64,000 nt of DNA from Gammaproteobacteria bacterium (lineage in GTDB: Bacteria; Pseudomonadota; Gammaproteobacteria; Pseudomonadales; Azotimanducaceae): contig JAJFJZ010000013.1 of NCBI GenBank assembly GCA_021773565.1, positions 186,001-250,000 on the forward strand. The letters run 5' to 3'. The position numbers and the translations under genes are program-made. The notes beneath the pieces were generated by a model. It was not told where the DNA came from and searched no databases. It was given only the letters and a program-made list of their open reading frames with translations. Positions 46,419-55,777 of the stretch are shown here, one piece after another. Positions within the stretch are counted from its first letter, which is position 1, and each line of letters begins with the position of its first letter.

Positions 46419-47434
46419 TGGCCAGAATGAACATGATCCAGGCCCTGAATTCTGCCATGGACGTGATGATGGAACGCGATGCATCTGTGCTCGTGCTCGG
46501 GGAAGACGTGGGCTACTTTGGCGGCGTTTTCAACTGCACCGGCGGACTGTACGAGAAGTACGGCAAACACCGGGTACTGGATACTCCAATTGCCGAGGGT
46601 GGCATCCTGGCGGCAGCTATTGGGATGGGTGTCAATGGCCTGCGACCTATCGCAGAAATTCAGTTTGCAGATTATATATACCCGGCCTTCGACCAGATTG
46701 TAAGCGAGCTGGCACGACTGCGTTATAGAAGCGGGGGTGACTTCTGGTCACCAGTAACAGTCAGAACGCCTTGCGGAGGCGGCATAAGGGGTGGGCAAAC
46801 GCACTCGCAAAGCCCTGAGGCCACATTCACGCAAGTATGTGGTATCAAGGTTGTAATGCCATCCAACCCCTATGACGCCAAGGGTTTATTAATAAGCTCA
46901 ATAGAGGATGACGACCCGGTTATCTTTTTTGAACCCAAACGTTTATACAATGGCCCGTTCGATGGTGATCCGGATAAACCCTCGGTGTCATGGTCAGCAC
47001 ACGAACGTGGTGAGGTGCCGGAAGAATATTACGCGGTGCCTATTGGCTGTGCTGACGTTGTACGATCAGGATCGGAAGTCACCGTACTCACCTACGGCAC
47101 TATGGTTCATGTGTGTGCCCAGGCCATTGAAAGGATGGGAATAGATGCTGAGCTAATAGACATACGTACGCTGGCGCCACTGGATATAGAGACCATAAAA
47201 ACCAGCGTACAAAAAACCGGCCGTTGTATAACAGCGCACGAGGCTACCCGCATTAGCGGATTTGGTGCGGAACTAAGTGCTGTTGTTCAGGAGGAGTGCT
47301 TCTGGTCTCTGAAGGCGCCAATTGTTAGGGTAGCTGGCTGGGACACACCCTATCCACACGCTTTTGAGTGGGACTATTTCCCAGGCCAGGAAAGGGTGAT
47401 ACACGCATTGGAACAGGTAATGGTGTACGAATAA
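46418..47434 (+). CDS. bkdA2: branched-chain 2-keto acid dehydrogenase E1 beta subunit
   Basis: Protein of 338 residues. Transketolase-type motifs: NMIQALNSAMDVMMERDASV, LVLGEDVGYFGGVF, DTPIAEGGILAAAIGMGVNG and EIQFADYIYPAFDQIVSELA. The C-terminal domain has the usual R-VAGWDTPYPHAFEWDYFPG end. The start overlaps the bkdA1 stop (TAATG) and bkdB follows after 1 bp. It forms the E1 heterotetramer with BkdA1. Confidence 0.95.
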   Translation: MARMNMIQALNSAMDVMMERDASVLVLGEDVGYFGGVFNCTGGLYEKYGKHRVLDTPIAEGGILAAAIGMGVNGLRPIAEIQFADYIYPAFDQIVSELARLRYRSGGDFWSPVTVRTPCGGGIRGGQTHSQSPEATFTQVCGIKVVMPSNPYDAKGLLISSIEDDDPVIFFEPKRLYNGPFDGDPDKPSVSWSAHERGEVPEEYYAVPIGCADVVRSGSEVTVLTYGTMVHVCAQAIERMGIDAELIDIRTLAPLDIETIKTSVQKTGRCITAHEATRISGFGAELSAVVQEECFWSLKAPIVRVAGWDTPYPHAFEWDYFPGQERVIHALEQVMVYE

Positions 47435-47435
47435 T

Positions 47436-48704
47436 ATGAGTGAATTCGCATTTAAACTTCCAGACCTCGGAGAGGGTACCGTTGAAGCCGAACTCATTGA
47501 GTGGCATGTAAAACCGGGCGATCTTGTCAAGGAGGACGATAGCCTGGTAGATGTTATGACAGACAAGGCCAACGTCGAAATTCCCTCTCCCGTTGACGGC
47601 AGGGTGGTATCGGTCGCGGGTGATGTTGGCGAAATTCTCGCGGTTGGTAGTGTGCTCATAGTTTTTGAAACGGATGCAAGTGTCGATAGCTCCGATGATG
47701 CAGCCATTACCAATGAACCAGCACCGATTGAGACAAAGAGTAAGACGAAAGAGGCGGTGAGCAGTGAAACGACGAGCGCGGCCGAAAAAACGCCGGTTTT
47801 GAAGTCCATATCCAATGCCAGCGGTCCTATTCTTACCTCACCTGCCATACGAAACAGGGCCCGGCAGGCAGGAGTCAATCTTGCAAATATTTCCGGAACT
47901 GGCACGCGGGGTCGTATATTGAAAGCGGATCTCGATGCCTATATTAGTCAAGCCCTGGATAAATCTACAAGCCACAGTACCGGCCTTTCTTCCGGAGTTG
48001 AAAGAAATGGCACTGAACGCATAAAGGTAATTGGTGTCAGGCGCGTCATTGCCGAGCGCATGAGCGAAGCCAAACGTACTATTCCGCATTTTACCTATGT
48101 TGATGAGGTAGACGTAACAGAGCTTGAATCCTTACGTTTGCACCTTAATCAGAAAAATCCGGAAAACAGTTTGACCTACCTCCCTTTTGTCATGTTAGCC
48201 CTGGTAGATGTATTGCAAAGATTTCCGCAGTGTAACGCACACTATTCTGCCGAAGACAAAAGTATCGTCAGGCATCAAGCAGTAAATATTGGGATTGCAA
48301 CACAGACCGACAGCGGACTGAAAGTTCCTGTAGTGAACCATTGCGAAGCCAAAACCCTCTATCAGGTGGCAGCTGAAATGCAGCGCGTCTCAACTGCGGC
48401 AAGGGATGGCTCTGCCAGCGCTCGAGATCTAAGTGGTAGCACAATCACTATCACCAGTCTGGGCAAACTGGGCGGCGTTGTTTCAACACCTGTGATAAAT
48501 ATGCCGGAAGTTTCCATCATTGGTCTGAACCGGGCTATGGAGAAACCCGTAATTATCAATGGGCAAGTACAGGTAAGACGCATGATGAATATTTCATCAT
48601 CCTTTGATCATCGATTTGTAGATGGCGCAGACGCCGCGGCTATGATCTGGGCACTAAAGGAAATGCTGGAACACCCGGCGACAATTTTTGGTGCCGGTAC
48701 CTAG
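47436..48704 (+). CDS. bkdB: branched-chain 2-keto acid dehydrogenase E2 (dihydrolipoamide acyltransferase)
   Basis: Protein of 422 residues with one N-terminal lipoyl domain (modified Lys44 in VMTDKANVEIPSPVDG), a linker rich in Ser, Thr and Glu, an E1/E3-binding domain near residues 127-165 (SPAIRNRARQAGVNLANIS, GTGTRGRILKADLDAYI), and a C-terminal catalytic domain with His392 in SFDHRFVDGADAAAMI. It transfers the acyl group to CoA, giving isobutyryl-, isovaleryl- and 2-methylbutyryl-CoA. No E3 gene (lpdV) follows; the complex probably uses a dihydrolipoamide dehydrogenase encoded elsewhere. Confidence 0.95.
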   Translation: MSEFAFKLPDLGEGTVEAELIEWHVKPGDLVKEDDSLVDVMTDKANVEIPSPVDGRVVSVAGDVGEILAVGSVLIVFETDASVDSSDDAAITNEPAPIETKSKTKEAVSSETTSAAEKTPVLKSISNASGPILTSPAIRNRARQAGVNLANISGTGTRGRILKADLDAYISQALDKSTSHSTGLSSGVERNGTERIKVIGVRRVIAERMSEAKRTIPHFTYVDEVDVTELESLRLHLNQKNPENSLTYLPFVMLALVDVLQRFPQCNAHYSAEDKSIVRHQAVNIGIATQTDSGLKVPVVNHCEAKTLYQVAAEMQRVSTAARDGSASARDLSGSTITITSLGKLGGVVSTPVINMPEVSIIGLNRAMEKPVIINGQVQVRRMMNISSSFDHRFVDGADAAAMIWALKEMLEHPATIFGAGT

Positions 48705-48715
48705 CTACCTTGTAT

Positions 48716-48931
48716 TCAACGGCGTTGTATTTCGTGGACACCGCCGCTGCCTATACTGGACACTTCGTACTCAAGATAGGATTTCGTATCTTCTGCGCCA
48801 CGTAGTTCAACAGACTGCTGAATTGCCAGCACTATTAGTGCCTCAATTACATCTCCCTGCTTAAGGCCCTGATTAGTAGCTTCGTCCAGCAGCTGCTCCA
48901 ATTGCATTTTGGCGAGGGCATATTTATTCAT
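48716..48931 (-). CDS. small hypothetical protein
   Basis: Protein of 71 residues starting MNKYALAKMQLEQLLDEATN, then GLKQGDVIEALIVLAIQQSV. It appears helical and acidic, with a C-terminus that contains Gly-Ser-Gly-Gly. It is convergent with bkdB (11-bp gap) and divergent from the rhodanese gene. No known domain is recognised. The regular amphipathic pattern supports it being real. Confidence 0.5.
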   Translation of the reverse strand: MNKYALAKMQLEQLLDEATNQGLKQGDVIEALIVLAIQQSVELRGAEDTKSYLEYEVSSIGSGGVHEIQRR

Positions 48932-49054
48932 GTACTGTACTCACTTAGGTTAATTTCAATTTCGCTGACCAGGGAAAACTTCTAAAGGTTATATAATAGC
49001 TACACTATACTAGCAGACATTCCGCCCACAGCCGAAAACAACAGGAACGAAACC

Positions 49055-49462
49055 ATGACACAATCAGCAGAAACAATAAGCCTATCTGAACTGTTACAGC
49101 AAGCAGAAGCACAAATCGAGACACTATCAGTACACCAGGTAGAGAGCATACGAAAGCACGAAGACACGCTGTTGGTGGATATTCGGGATATTCGCGAGCT
49201 TTGGCGCGAAGGCACCATAGAGAATGCCTATCACGCCCCTCGCGGGATGCTCGAATTCTGGATAGCACAGGACAGCCCCTATACAAAAAAACAATTTCAG
49301 GACGACAAACAATTTGTGTTCTATTGTGCGGCCGGATCGCGCTCTGCACTTGCCGGTGCCATTGCCAAGCGCCTGGGACTAAAGCGAGTGGCCCATATGG
49401 CGGGTGGATTTAAAGCGTGGACAGAGGCCGGATTGGCAACTGTAGAAAAAGAAAGAAAGTAA
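49055..49462 (+). CDS. rhodanese-domain protein
   Basis: Protein of 135 residues with a single rhodanese domain: LLVDIRDIRELWREGTIENA, YHAPRGMLEFW and the active-site loop CAAGSRSALAGAIA with the persulfide Cys, then VAHMAGGFKAWTEAGL. It likely carries sulfane sulfur in the cytoplasm. No signal peptide. The N-terminal 30 residues form a predicted helix. The next gene begins 8 bp later on the same strand, so the two may be cotranscribed. Confidence 0.88.
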   Translation: MTQSAETISLSELLQQAEAQIETLSVHQVESIRKHEDTLLVDIRDIRELWREGTIENAYHAPRGMLEFWIAQDSPYTKKQFQDDKQFVFYCAAGSRSALAGAIAKRLGLKRVAHMAGGFKAWTEAGLATVEKERK

Positions 49463-49470
49463 GCCATAAC

Positions 49471-50679
49471 ATGATGAAGTCACCCCAATTATCATCTTTG
49501 ACTCGACGCATCGCGCTACCCCAGGCAAAAGCGTGGGAGATAACCAATCGCGCTCTTGAGATGGATGCAGCGGGAGAAGACATTATTCATCTGGGGATTG
49601 GAGACCCGGATATGGATACGCATCCCAGCGTGGTACAAGCCTTGCACAACAGCATTGAACAGGGGCGCACACACTACCCGCCCCTGGCTGGCGAATCTGC
49701 GCTAAGAAAGGAGGTCGCTCGACACTGCACACAATTCTATGCATGTGATGTCACCAGCGAGCAGGTAACGATATTTCCCGGAGTGCAATCAGCGCTGTAT
49801 GCCAGTTTTCAGTGTCTGGTAGAAACCGGGGACGAAGTGATTTTACTGCAACCCACCTATGCTACTTACCCGGCTGTAATTGAGGCATGCGGAGCAACTA
49901 TCGTGTATGCAGCCCTGGACGCAGCTGATGGATTCAGTATGAACATAGAACTTATCGAGAGTCTGATAAGCTCCAGAACCAAAGCTGTTCTTATAAACTC
50001 CCCGAGCAATCCCTCCGGCATGGTGTTTTCCAAAAAGGAATTACAATCCCTGTTGGCTGTGTGCCTGTCCAACAGCCTTTGGTTGGTGGCTGACGAAGTT
50101 TATGCTGATCTGGTTTTTGACGGGGAATTTACCTCCCCATACAACCTGCCCGCAGCGCGCAACAACGTTGTGGTACTGCGCAGTCTTTCAAAATCCCATG
50201 CAATGACTGGCTGGCGCATTGGCTGGACTCTGGCTCCACCGCACCTGACACAAAGCCTTGAACATCTTTCCCAGGCCATGTTGTTTGGCGTAAGCCAATT
50301 TATTCAGGATGCTGCAATTGTCGCACTCCAAAACTCAGCCCAAATTGTGCCCGCCATTAAACAAACATTTCTGGTAAGGCGCGATCGTTTTTGCTCTCAA
50401 TTAGAGCAGATTGCCGGCCTTCGAGTTTACCGCCCAAAAGGTGGCATGTTCGCGCTGGTAGACGTCAGCGCACTGGGTTACGATGGCGAAAGTTTTGCAA
50501 ACCTGCTTTTGCAGGAGGCAGGTATTGCAGTGGTGCCAGGTTTTGCCTTCGGTGAGTCTGTTTTGAACTGTGTGCGAATTGGGCTATCCCAGAATCAGCA
50601 GACACTGGATGAGGCAGCAAACAGAATCAGGGTTTTTGTCCACAAACTGCGATCAGGACAGCAGGCCTCTTCTATCTAG
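49471..50679 (+). CDS. PLP-dependent aminotransferase, class I
   Basis: Fold-type I aminotransferase of 402 residues. Motifs: IHLGIGDPDMDTHPSVVQAL, FPGVQSALYASFQCLVETGD, INSPSNPSGMVFSKKELQ, VADEVYADLVFDGEFTS and the cofactor Lys in VLRSLSKSHAMTGWRIGWTL. It is close to aspartate or aromatic aminotransferases of the arginine:pyruvate (AruH) group, but the substrate cannot be fixed. ATG at 49471 is preferred over an upstream start inside the rhodanese gene. It ends 21 bp from the convergent S9 peptidase gene. Confidence 0.88.
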   Translation: MMKSPQLSSLTRRIALPQAKAWEITNRALEMDAAGEDIIHLGIGDPDMDTHPSVVQALHNSIEQGRTHYPPLAGESALRKEVARHCTQFYACDVTSEQVTIFPGVQSALYASFQCLVETGDEVILLQPTYATYPAVIEACGATIVYAALDAADGFSMNIELIESLISSRTKAVLINSPSNPSGMVFSKKELQSLLAVCLSNSLWLVADEVYADLVFDGEFTSPYNLPAARNNVVVLRSLSKSHAMTGWRIGWTLAPPHLTQSLEHLSQAMLFGVSQFIQDAAIVALQNSAQIVPAIKQTFLVRRDRFCSQLEQIAGLRVYRPKGGMFALVDVSALGYDGESFANLLLQEAGIAVVPGFAFGESVLNCVRIGLSQNQQTLDEAANRIRVFVHKLRSGQQASSI

Positions 50680-50700
50680 GCCTCAACCTGTAGTACGCTT

Positions 50701-52698
50701 TTAAGCCCCGGAAGTTGTGCCAATATACTTATCGAAAAATGCCAGAATACGTTCAAAGTATTCCACCCGGTTTTCCGGATTGTAAAAACCGTGCCCTTCC
50801 TTGGGTTTTACCAGCCATTCGTACGGTTTACCCAGGGCTTCCAGACCCCTGCGCAAACGGTAGGCATGTTCAATATCCACCCGGCGATCTTCCTTACCGT
50901 GGACAATGAATACAGGTGCTTTAACTTTTTCAAGATTATGGACGGGGGATCGCTCTCTCAGTACCTCCTCATCCTCACCAATAACCTTGCGCAAGAATAC
51001 CAGCCCACTTTCCCGTGAAGGAATATCACCCTTTTCAAACATAAGTTTCAGATCGTAAACACCTACATAGGCAACCACACAGGCGTACAAATCCGGCTCT
51101 CGAACCGCTCCCATCATCGCAGCATAGCCACCGTAGGATGCACCTGAAATACAGACTTTATCGCGCTCGGTAAATCCTTCGTTTATCGCCCACAAGGTTG
51201 CATCGGTCAGGTCATCCTGCATTTTTGCCCCCCACTCGCCATATCCGGAGCTCTCAAAAGCACGGCCATAGCCACCAGAACCCCTGAAGTTGACCTGTAG
51301 CACGGCATAACCCCGGTTTGCCAACATCTGAACCTCGGGATTATAGCCCCAATAGTCCCGTGGCCCATGTGGGCCACCGTGAGGATGTACGATCAACGGA
51401 AACGGACCCTTACCGGCTGGTTGCGTGAGATGTACCATCAACTCGGTGCCATCACGTGCCTCCAGTTTATATATTTCCATGGGGCGCATCAGTTTCGGAT
51501 CGATCCCGGGTAATACCTTTATCAGGGGATTAAGCGCATCTTTATCTACTTGGTAAATAAAGAAATTGGTAGGCGTTGTATCACTATCTACGCCAATGAT
51601 AGCGACTTTGCCATCGTCCGTTACGGAGGTAGTGCGGACTCTGTAGCCGGCAAATTTTTTACGCAGTTTCGCAAACCAGTGCGAGGCAGGATCGTCGGCG
51701 TCAACCACGGTGTATTTTGGATAATCGGGGTCCGTAAAAACACCAAGTATTTTTGCATCTTTGCCAGCTGTTAAATCCGCCCGGGTAATGTCCACAAAGG
51801 GGTCGTGAAAAATTTCAGTAACCTTCTGGTTTTCCAGGTCATACAGGTACAAGCCCTGTGTATCCATATCCCGATTATCAAGCATGTATATCCGATTATC
51901 ATCCTTGTCGAAAGCTACGGGAATTAATGTGCCACCATCATCAGGATATTCTCCGAACAGCTGCCATTTTTTGTTTATTCGCTGGTGGACCAGTACCGCG
52001 TTATCTTTTGAAGCATCGGCTGCGACCGAAAGACGTACATTACCCTTCGAATCGGCAAGCAGACTGGCGCCACGGGTTGGGGCTGTAGCTACCTTTTTTG
52101 TGTGACCATTGTAGATGTTGAGGCGAAATGCCTCTGTATAGGACTCACTACTAAAGCTGAATCGGGTACCTGACAAAAGAATATGTTCATCATCATCATG
52201 TAAAGAACTCAACAACTGAACTAGTTCCCGGGAACTGCGGGTCGCCGGTACACCGCGGTTTACGCTCGAACCAAATCTGCCACTGTAAATCCAGTCCTTC
52301 TCCGTGCCATCCGCATTCATGGCCACAAGCTGGCCTGTACCAAACGGCGCGTCATGCGTACCAAATTTGACGGCAACCCAACCCACCACGCGTTCATCAT
52401 TCGCCCAAAAAAACTCGGAGATAAACTCACTTTTTGGCATATTAATAACAGCCAGGACGCTGGAACTTTTAAGGTCTATGGTAACCAGACGACCCGTGCC
52501 ATCATCATCCTTGGTGGTTGCGGCCAGATAGGCGCCGGTAGGGCTTATTTGTACCGCGTCATAAGCGCGGGAAGCGGCAAATTCTTTCAGGGGTACCAGA
52601 GATGAAGCAGTCACGTCAGCAGCAGCAAAGCCAAGAACCATCAGCATAATGCCCGGAAACCGACCCTTTAAATAGTACCCAAAGGCGTGCACACTCAT
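50701..52698 (-). CDS. secreted S9 family prolyl oligopeptidase-type peptidase
   Basis: Protein of 665 residues. The N-terminal hydrophobic segment (RFPGIMLMVLGFAAADVTAS) suggests export. A beta-propeller of repeats such as DDKVAIIGVDSDTTP-like strands occupies the first 400 residues. The C-terminal hydrolase shows PLIVHPHGGPHGPRDYWGYN, the catalytic Ser in CISGASYGGYAAMMGA, Asp in VHGKEDRRVD and His in PKEGHGFYNPENR. The start at 52698 has GGAG six bases upstream. It cleaves short peptides, probably dipeptides, outside the cytoplasm. Confidence 0.9.
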   Translation of the reverse strand: MSVHAFGYYLKGRFPGIMLMVLGFAAADVTASSLVPLKEFAASRAYDAVQISPTGAYLAATTKDDDGTGRLVTIDLKSSSVLAVINMPKSEFISEFFWANDERVVGWVAVKFGTHDAPFGTGQLVAMNADGTEKDWIYSGRFGSSVNRGVPATRSSRELVQLLSSLHDDDEHILLSGTRFSFSSESYTEAFRLNIYNGHTKKVATAPTRGASLLADSKGNVRLSVAADASKDNAVLVHQRINKKWQLFGEYPDDGGTLIPVAFDKDDNRIYMLDNRDMDTQGLYLYDLENQKVTEIFHDPFVDITRADLTAGKDAKILGVFTDPDYPKYTVVDADDPASHWFAKLRKKFAGYRVRTTSVTDDGKVAIIGVDSDTTPTNFFIYQVDKDALNPLIKVLPGIDPKLMRPMEIYKLEARDGTELMVHLTQPAGKGPFPLIVHPHGGPHGPRDYWGYNPEVQMLANRGYAVLQVNFRGSGGYGRAFESSGYGEWGAKMQDDLTDATLWAINEGFTERDKVCISGASYGGYAAMMGAVREPDLYACVVAYVGVYDLKLMFEKGDIPSRESGLVFLRKVIGEDEEVLRERSPVHNLEKVKAPVFIVHGKEDRRVDIEHAYRLRRGLEALGKPYEWLVKPKEGHGFYNPENRVEYFERILAFFDKYIGTTSGA

Positions 52699-52774
52699 AA
52701 TCATCTCCAAAAAAAATATTCTTAAAACGCAAAAAGATTCGGCGCGCAGTTTACGCGAAACAAGGGTAAAAAAC

Positions 52775-53839
52775 ATGCGATTCATTATCTATGGTGCCGG
52801 TGCAATCGGTGGCACTATCGCGGCCAAACTGTGTGACGTCGGTTTTCCGGTCATTTGTATCGCCAGGGGTGAACACCTGCGCACGATGCGCGAAAGCGGT
52901 CTCATGCTGCACACACCAGAGCGAGTAATACAGGTGCACCCCAAGATGGTGACACATCCTGGAGAGATTGAGTTCCGCGCTGAGGACATTGTACTGCTTT
53001 GCATGAAGTCCCAACATACCGGGGCCGCATTACAGGATCTGCATCGCGCAGCTGTTAGTAACATCCCTGTGGTGTGTGTACAGAACGGGGTCGCAAACGA
53101 ACGTATGGCTGCAGAGCTGTTTTCCAATGTCTACGCCTGTCTGGTAGTAGTGCCTGCCCTGTATCTGAATGCTGGAGTGGTAGCCTGTCACGCGGGAGGG
53201 CTAGGTGGCATTTTGGATATCGGCCGCTATTGCAACCAGGCACGGCCAAATCAGGAAACATTTTCGATAATTGAACCTGACCCCATTTTGGAATCGCTTA
53301 CCCAGGCTCTGGAATGTGCTGGTTTCGGCTCAAAAGTCACGCCTGCCATAATGGCGTGGAAATACGCCAAGCTCACCACCAACCTTGGGAATATTATTCA
53401 GGCGGCTATACAAGGTGCACCGGAAACAGATGCCGAGGCCAAACTGGCATGGCGGGAGGAAATTCGTACACTCAGTAAATCCTTATATGCAGAAGCACAT
53501 GCCTGTTTCCAGGCTGCTGGGATAACCTACCTCACTCAAAAAGACATTAATGCCAGATGTGAGGAAGCGGGGGTAGATATGCAGGCCGGCATCCCGGGCA
53601 TAGACAGAATTGGCGGTTCAACCCTGCAAAGCATGTTACGCGCTACCGGAAATATTGAAACCGGGTATCTCAATGGCGAGATTGTAAGCCTTGGCAAACA
53701 ATTTAATGTTTCGACCCCCGCGAATGCGGTAATGCTGGAAATAAGTAAGGAAATAGTGGAGCAGAGGCTTCCGATTGGACATTTTAATCTTTCAGAAACC
53801 ATGCAACGGATAAAAAATCACAGTCATATACTGCTTTGA
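52775..53839 (+). CDS. PanE/ApbA-type ketopantoate reductase family protein
   Basis: NADPH-binding reductase of 354 residues, longer than typical PanE (about 300). The nucleotide motif is FIIYGAGAIGGTIAAKL, with VCVQNGVANERMA and the catalytic Lys region KYAKLTTNLGNIIQA further on. The last part holds GIPGIDRIGGSTLQSMLRAT and GNIETGYLNGEIVSLGKQFN, a family hallmark for binding the substrate. True ketopantoate reductase or another 2-keto acid reductase; the extra length points away from canonical PanE. It stands alone before the fatty acid island. Confidence 0.85.
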   Translation: MRFIIYGAGAIGGTIAAKLCDVGFPVICIARGEHLRTMRESGLMLHTPERVIQVHPKMVTHPGEIEFRAEDIVLLCMKSQHTGAALQDLHRAAVSNIPVVCVQNGVANERMAAELFSNVYACLVVVPALYLNAGVVACHAGGLGGILDIGRYCNQARPNQETFSIIEPDPILESLTQALECAGFGSKVTPAIMAWKYAKLTTNLGNIIQAAIQGAPETDAEAKLAWREEIRTLSKSLYAEAHACFQAAGITYLTQKDINARCEEAGVDMQAGIPGIDRIGGSTLQSMLRATGNIETGYLNGEIVSLGKQFNVSTPANAVMLEISKEIVEQRLPIGHFNLSETMQRIKNHSHILL

Positions 53840-53856
53840 GAAGCCTGAATTAGTTT

Positions 53857-53885
53857 TTGACAGGTCTAAAGTGCATCCATATGAT
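53857..53885 (+). promoter_or_regulatory. strong sigma-70 promoter of the fatty acid island
   Basis: TTGACA at 53857-53862, 17-bp spacer, TATGAT at 53880-53885. This is the best consensus promoter in the window. Transcription should start near 53892, leaving a leader of about 105 bases before fabD. The leader contains an inverted repeat TCGGCT/AGCCGA (53930-53935 and 53952-53957). Confidence 0.65.
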
Positions 53886-53996
53886 TGCCCGCTCATTAGG
53901 TAGTGGCATCTTTGAACCAGCTTTCACACTCGGCTCAGGCGGGTTTTTGTCAGCCGATTGGTGTTATCTAGCGGACCAGCAATAGAGGATTAGTAG

Positions 53997-54935
53997 ATGA
54001 GCTTGGGTTTTGTATTCCCTGGGCAGGGCGCACAGGAAGTGGGAATGTTGGGCGATCTTGCCTCCAATGAGCCCATCATAATAGAGACCTTTGAGTTAGC
54101 CCAGGCTGCCATTGATATTCCCTTGTGGGACATTGTGTGTAACGGCCCGGCGGAGGAGCTCAATAGAACAGCTATCACCCAACCCGCCCTTTTAACCGCC
54201 AGCGTTGCACTGTGGAATGTGTGGAAAAACAGAGGTGGCGCAAACCCGGAGATAGTTGCTGGACACAGTCTGGGTGAATTTTCTGCCCTGGTCTGTGCAG
54301 GCTGCCTGGATTTTCACGATGCCGTTCGCCTGGTACATGCACGTGGCACTTTTATGCAGGATGCCGTTCCGCTGGGAGAAGGGACCATGGCCGCAATCCT
54401 GGGTCTGGACGATGCGCTAATCGCTAAAGCATGTGACGAAGCAGCGGCACAGCTCAACGCTATCGTATCACCGGCAAACTATAATTCACCGGGCCAGGTA
54501 GTCATTGCGGGCAGCACTGCTGCTGTGGAGATCGCGATGGAAAAATGTAGTGCAGCTGGTGCCAAAAGAGTGGTCCAACTGGCGGTGAGTGCACCCTTTC
54601 ACTGCGAATTAATGCGACCGGCGGCCAACAAATTTAACGCCGAGCTGGAAAAAATAGATATCCGGCCTCCACAATTCACGCTGGTACAAAATACCGATGC
54701 CGGAATTAGTAGCGATATTGCTACGATACGCAAAAAGCTGGTGGATCAAATTGCGCAACCGGTAAGATGGACCGAATGCATTCAGACCATGCAAGCCCAG
54801 GGTATGGATGTTTTTGTAGAATGTGGGCCAGGCCGGGTTCTTGGGGGCCTGATGCGCCGCATTGACAAAAAAATAGCAGCAAACAGTTTAGGCACACTGG
54901 CTGCCTTCGAAACTGCGGAAAAAGCACTTAATTAG
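53997..54935 (+). CDS. fabD: malonyl-CoA:ACP transacylase
   Basis: Protein of 312 residues, usual FabD length. It loads malonyl groups from CoA onto ACP. Motifs: FVFPGQGAQEVGMLGD, the active-site Ser91 in VAGHSLGEFSALV, ARGTFMQDAVPLGEGTMAAI and the late His in VSAPFHCELMRPA. GAGG lies eight bases before the ATG. It is the first gene of the ten-gene fatty acid island, 12 bp before fabG. Whether it is the only fabD of the genome or a second, dedicated copy cannot be told from the window. Confidence 0.95.
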   Translation: MSLGFVFPGQGAQEVGMLGDLASNEPIIIETFELAQAAIDIPLWDIVCNGPAEELNRTAITQPALLTASVALWNVWKNRGGANPEIVAGHSLGEFSALVCAGCLDFHDAVRLVHARGTFMQDAVPLGEGTMAAILGLDDALIAKACDEAAAQLNAIVSPANYNSPGQVVIAGSTAAVEIAMEKCSAAGAKRVVQLAVSAPFHCELMRPAANKFNAELEKIDIRPPQFTLVQNTDAGISSDIATIRKKLVDQIAQPVRWTECIQTMQAQGMDVFVECGPGRVLGGLMRRIDKKIAANSLGTLAAFETAEKALN

Positions 54936-54947
54936 CGGGATCACACA

Positions 54948-55685
54948 ATGTCGGGAACAGAAAACCAGAAGTATGCACTCGTAACCGGTGCAAGTCGTGG
55001 CATAGGAGCCGCAATCGCCCATAGATTAGAGCGAGACGGATTTAATGTAATCGGAACCGCAACCACTGAGGCCGGCGCTCAAAGCATCAGCGAAAGCCTG
55101 ACCAGGGGCAGGGGCGTTTGCCTGCGCGTAGATGAGGATAATTCTGTCGACGAACTAATGACGACATTAAAGGCCGACGAGCAACTTCCACTGATACTGG
55201 TAAACAACGCAGGAATAACAAGAGACAACCTGCTGATGCGTATGAAGCCGGAAGAATGGAATGACATAATGAATACCAATATCAACTCTCTTTACCGTAT
55301 GTGCAAACCACTGATGAGACCCATGTTGAAGGCACGATGGGGGCGCATTGTAAACCTTAGTTCTGTAGTTGGCAGGATGGGCAATCCAGGACAAACAAAC
55401 TATGTCGCATCCAAGGCCGCTATAGAAGGCTTTACGCGATCGTTGGCAATCGAAATAGGATATCGTGGGATAACCGTTAACAGCGTTGCACCCGGATTTA
55501 TCGCAACGGACATGACCAACGAATTAAGCGAGGAACAAAGTTCCGCAATGATGGAGCGCATCCCTGTGGGCCATCTGGGTAGCTGCGACGACATTGCGGG
55601 GGCAGTCAGCTTTCTGGTAAGTGACGATGCAGGCTATGTTACCGGTATCACGCTGCCAGTTAATGGTGGGCTACACATGAGCTAA
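54948..55685 (+). CDS. fabG: 3-oxoacyl-ACP reductase
   Basis: Short-chain dehydrogenase of 245 residues that reduces 3-ketoacyl-ACP with NADPH. Motifs: VTGASRGIGAAIAHRLERDG, VNNAGITRDNLLMRMKPEEW (FabG signature), catalytic NLSSVVGRMGNPGQTNYVAS with Y-x3-K, and VAPGFIATDMTNELSEEQ. It follows fabD by 12 bp. A gap of 92 bp with a possible second promoter (55723-55751) separates it from the remaining island genes. No acpP follows, unlike the housekeeping fabD-fabG-acpP-fabF cluster. Confidence 0.95.
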   Translation: MSGTENQKYALVTGASRGIGAAIAHRLERDGFNVIGTATTEAGAQSISESLTRGRGVCLRVDEDNSVDELMTTLKADEQLPLILVNNAGITRDNLLMRMKPEEWNDIMNTNINSLYRMCKPLMRPMLKARWGRIVNLSSVVGRMGNPGQTNYVASKAAIEGFTRSLAIEIGYRGITVNSVAPGFIATDMTNELSEEQSSAMMERIPVGHLGSCDDIAGAVSFLVSDDAGYVTGITLPVNGGLHMS

Positions 55686-55722
55686 TCACCGGGCCTGGGC
55701 TTCACCTACGCTTTTCCTTCAC

Positions 55723-55751
55723 TTTACCTTCGTTGTACATACACGGATAAT
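55723..55751 (+). promoter_or_regulatory. possible internal promoter of the fatty acid island
   Basis: TTTACC (55723-55728), 17-bp spacer and GATAAT (55746-55751) lie in the 92-bp gap between fabG and the enoyl reductase-like gene. Four of six and five of six bases match the sigma-70 consensus. A start near 55758 would leave a 20-base leader to the TTG start codon at 55778. Confidence 0.35.
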
Positions 55752-55777
55752 TCAACCTAATTCAGGGAGTTAGTACT

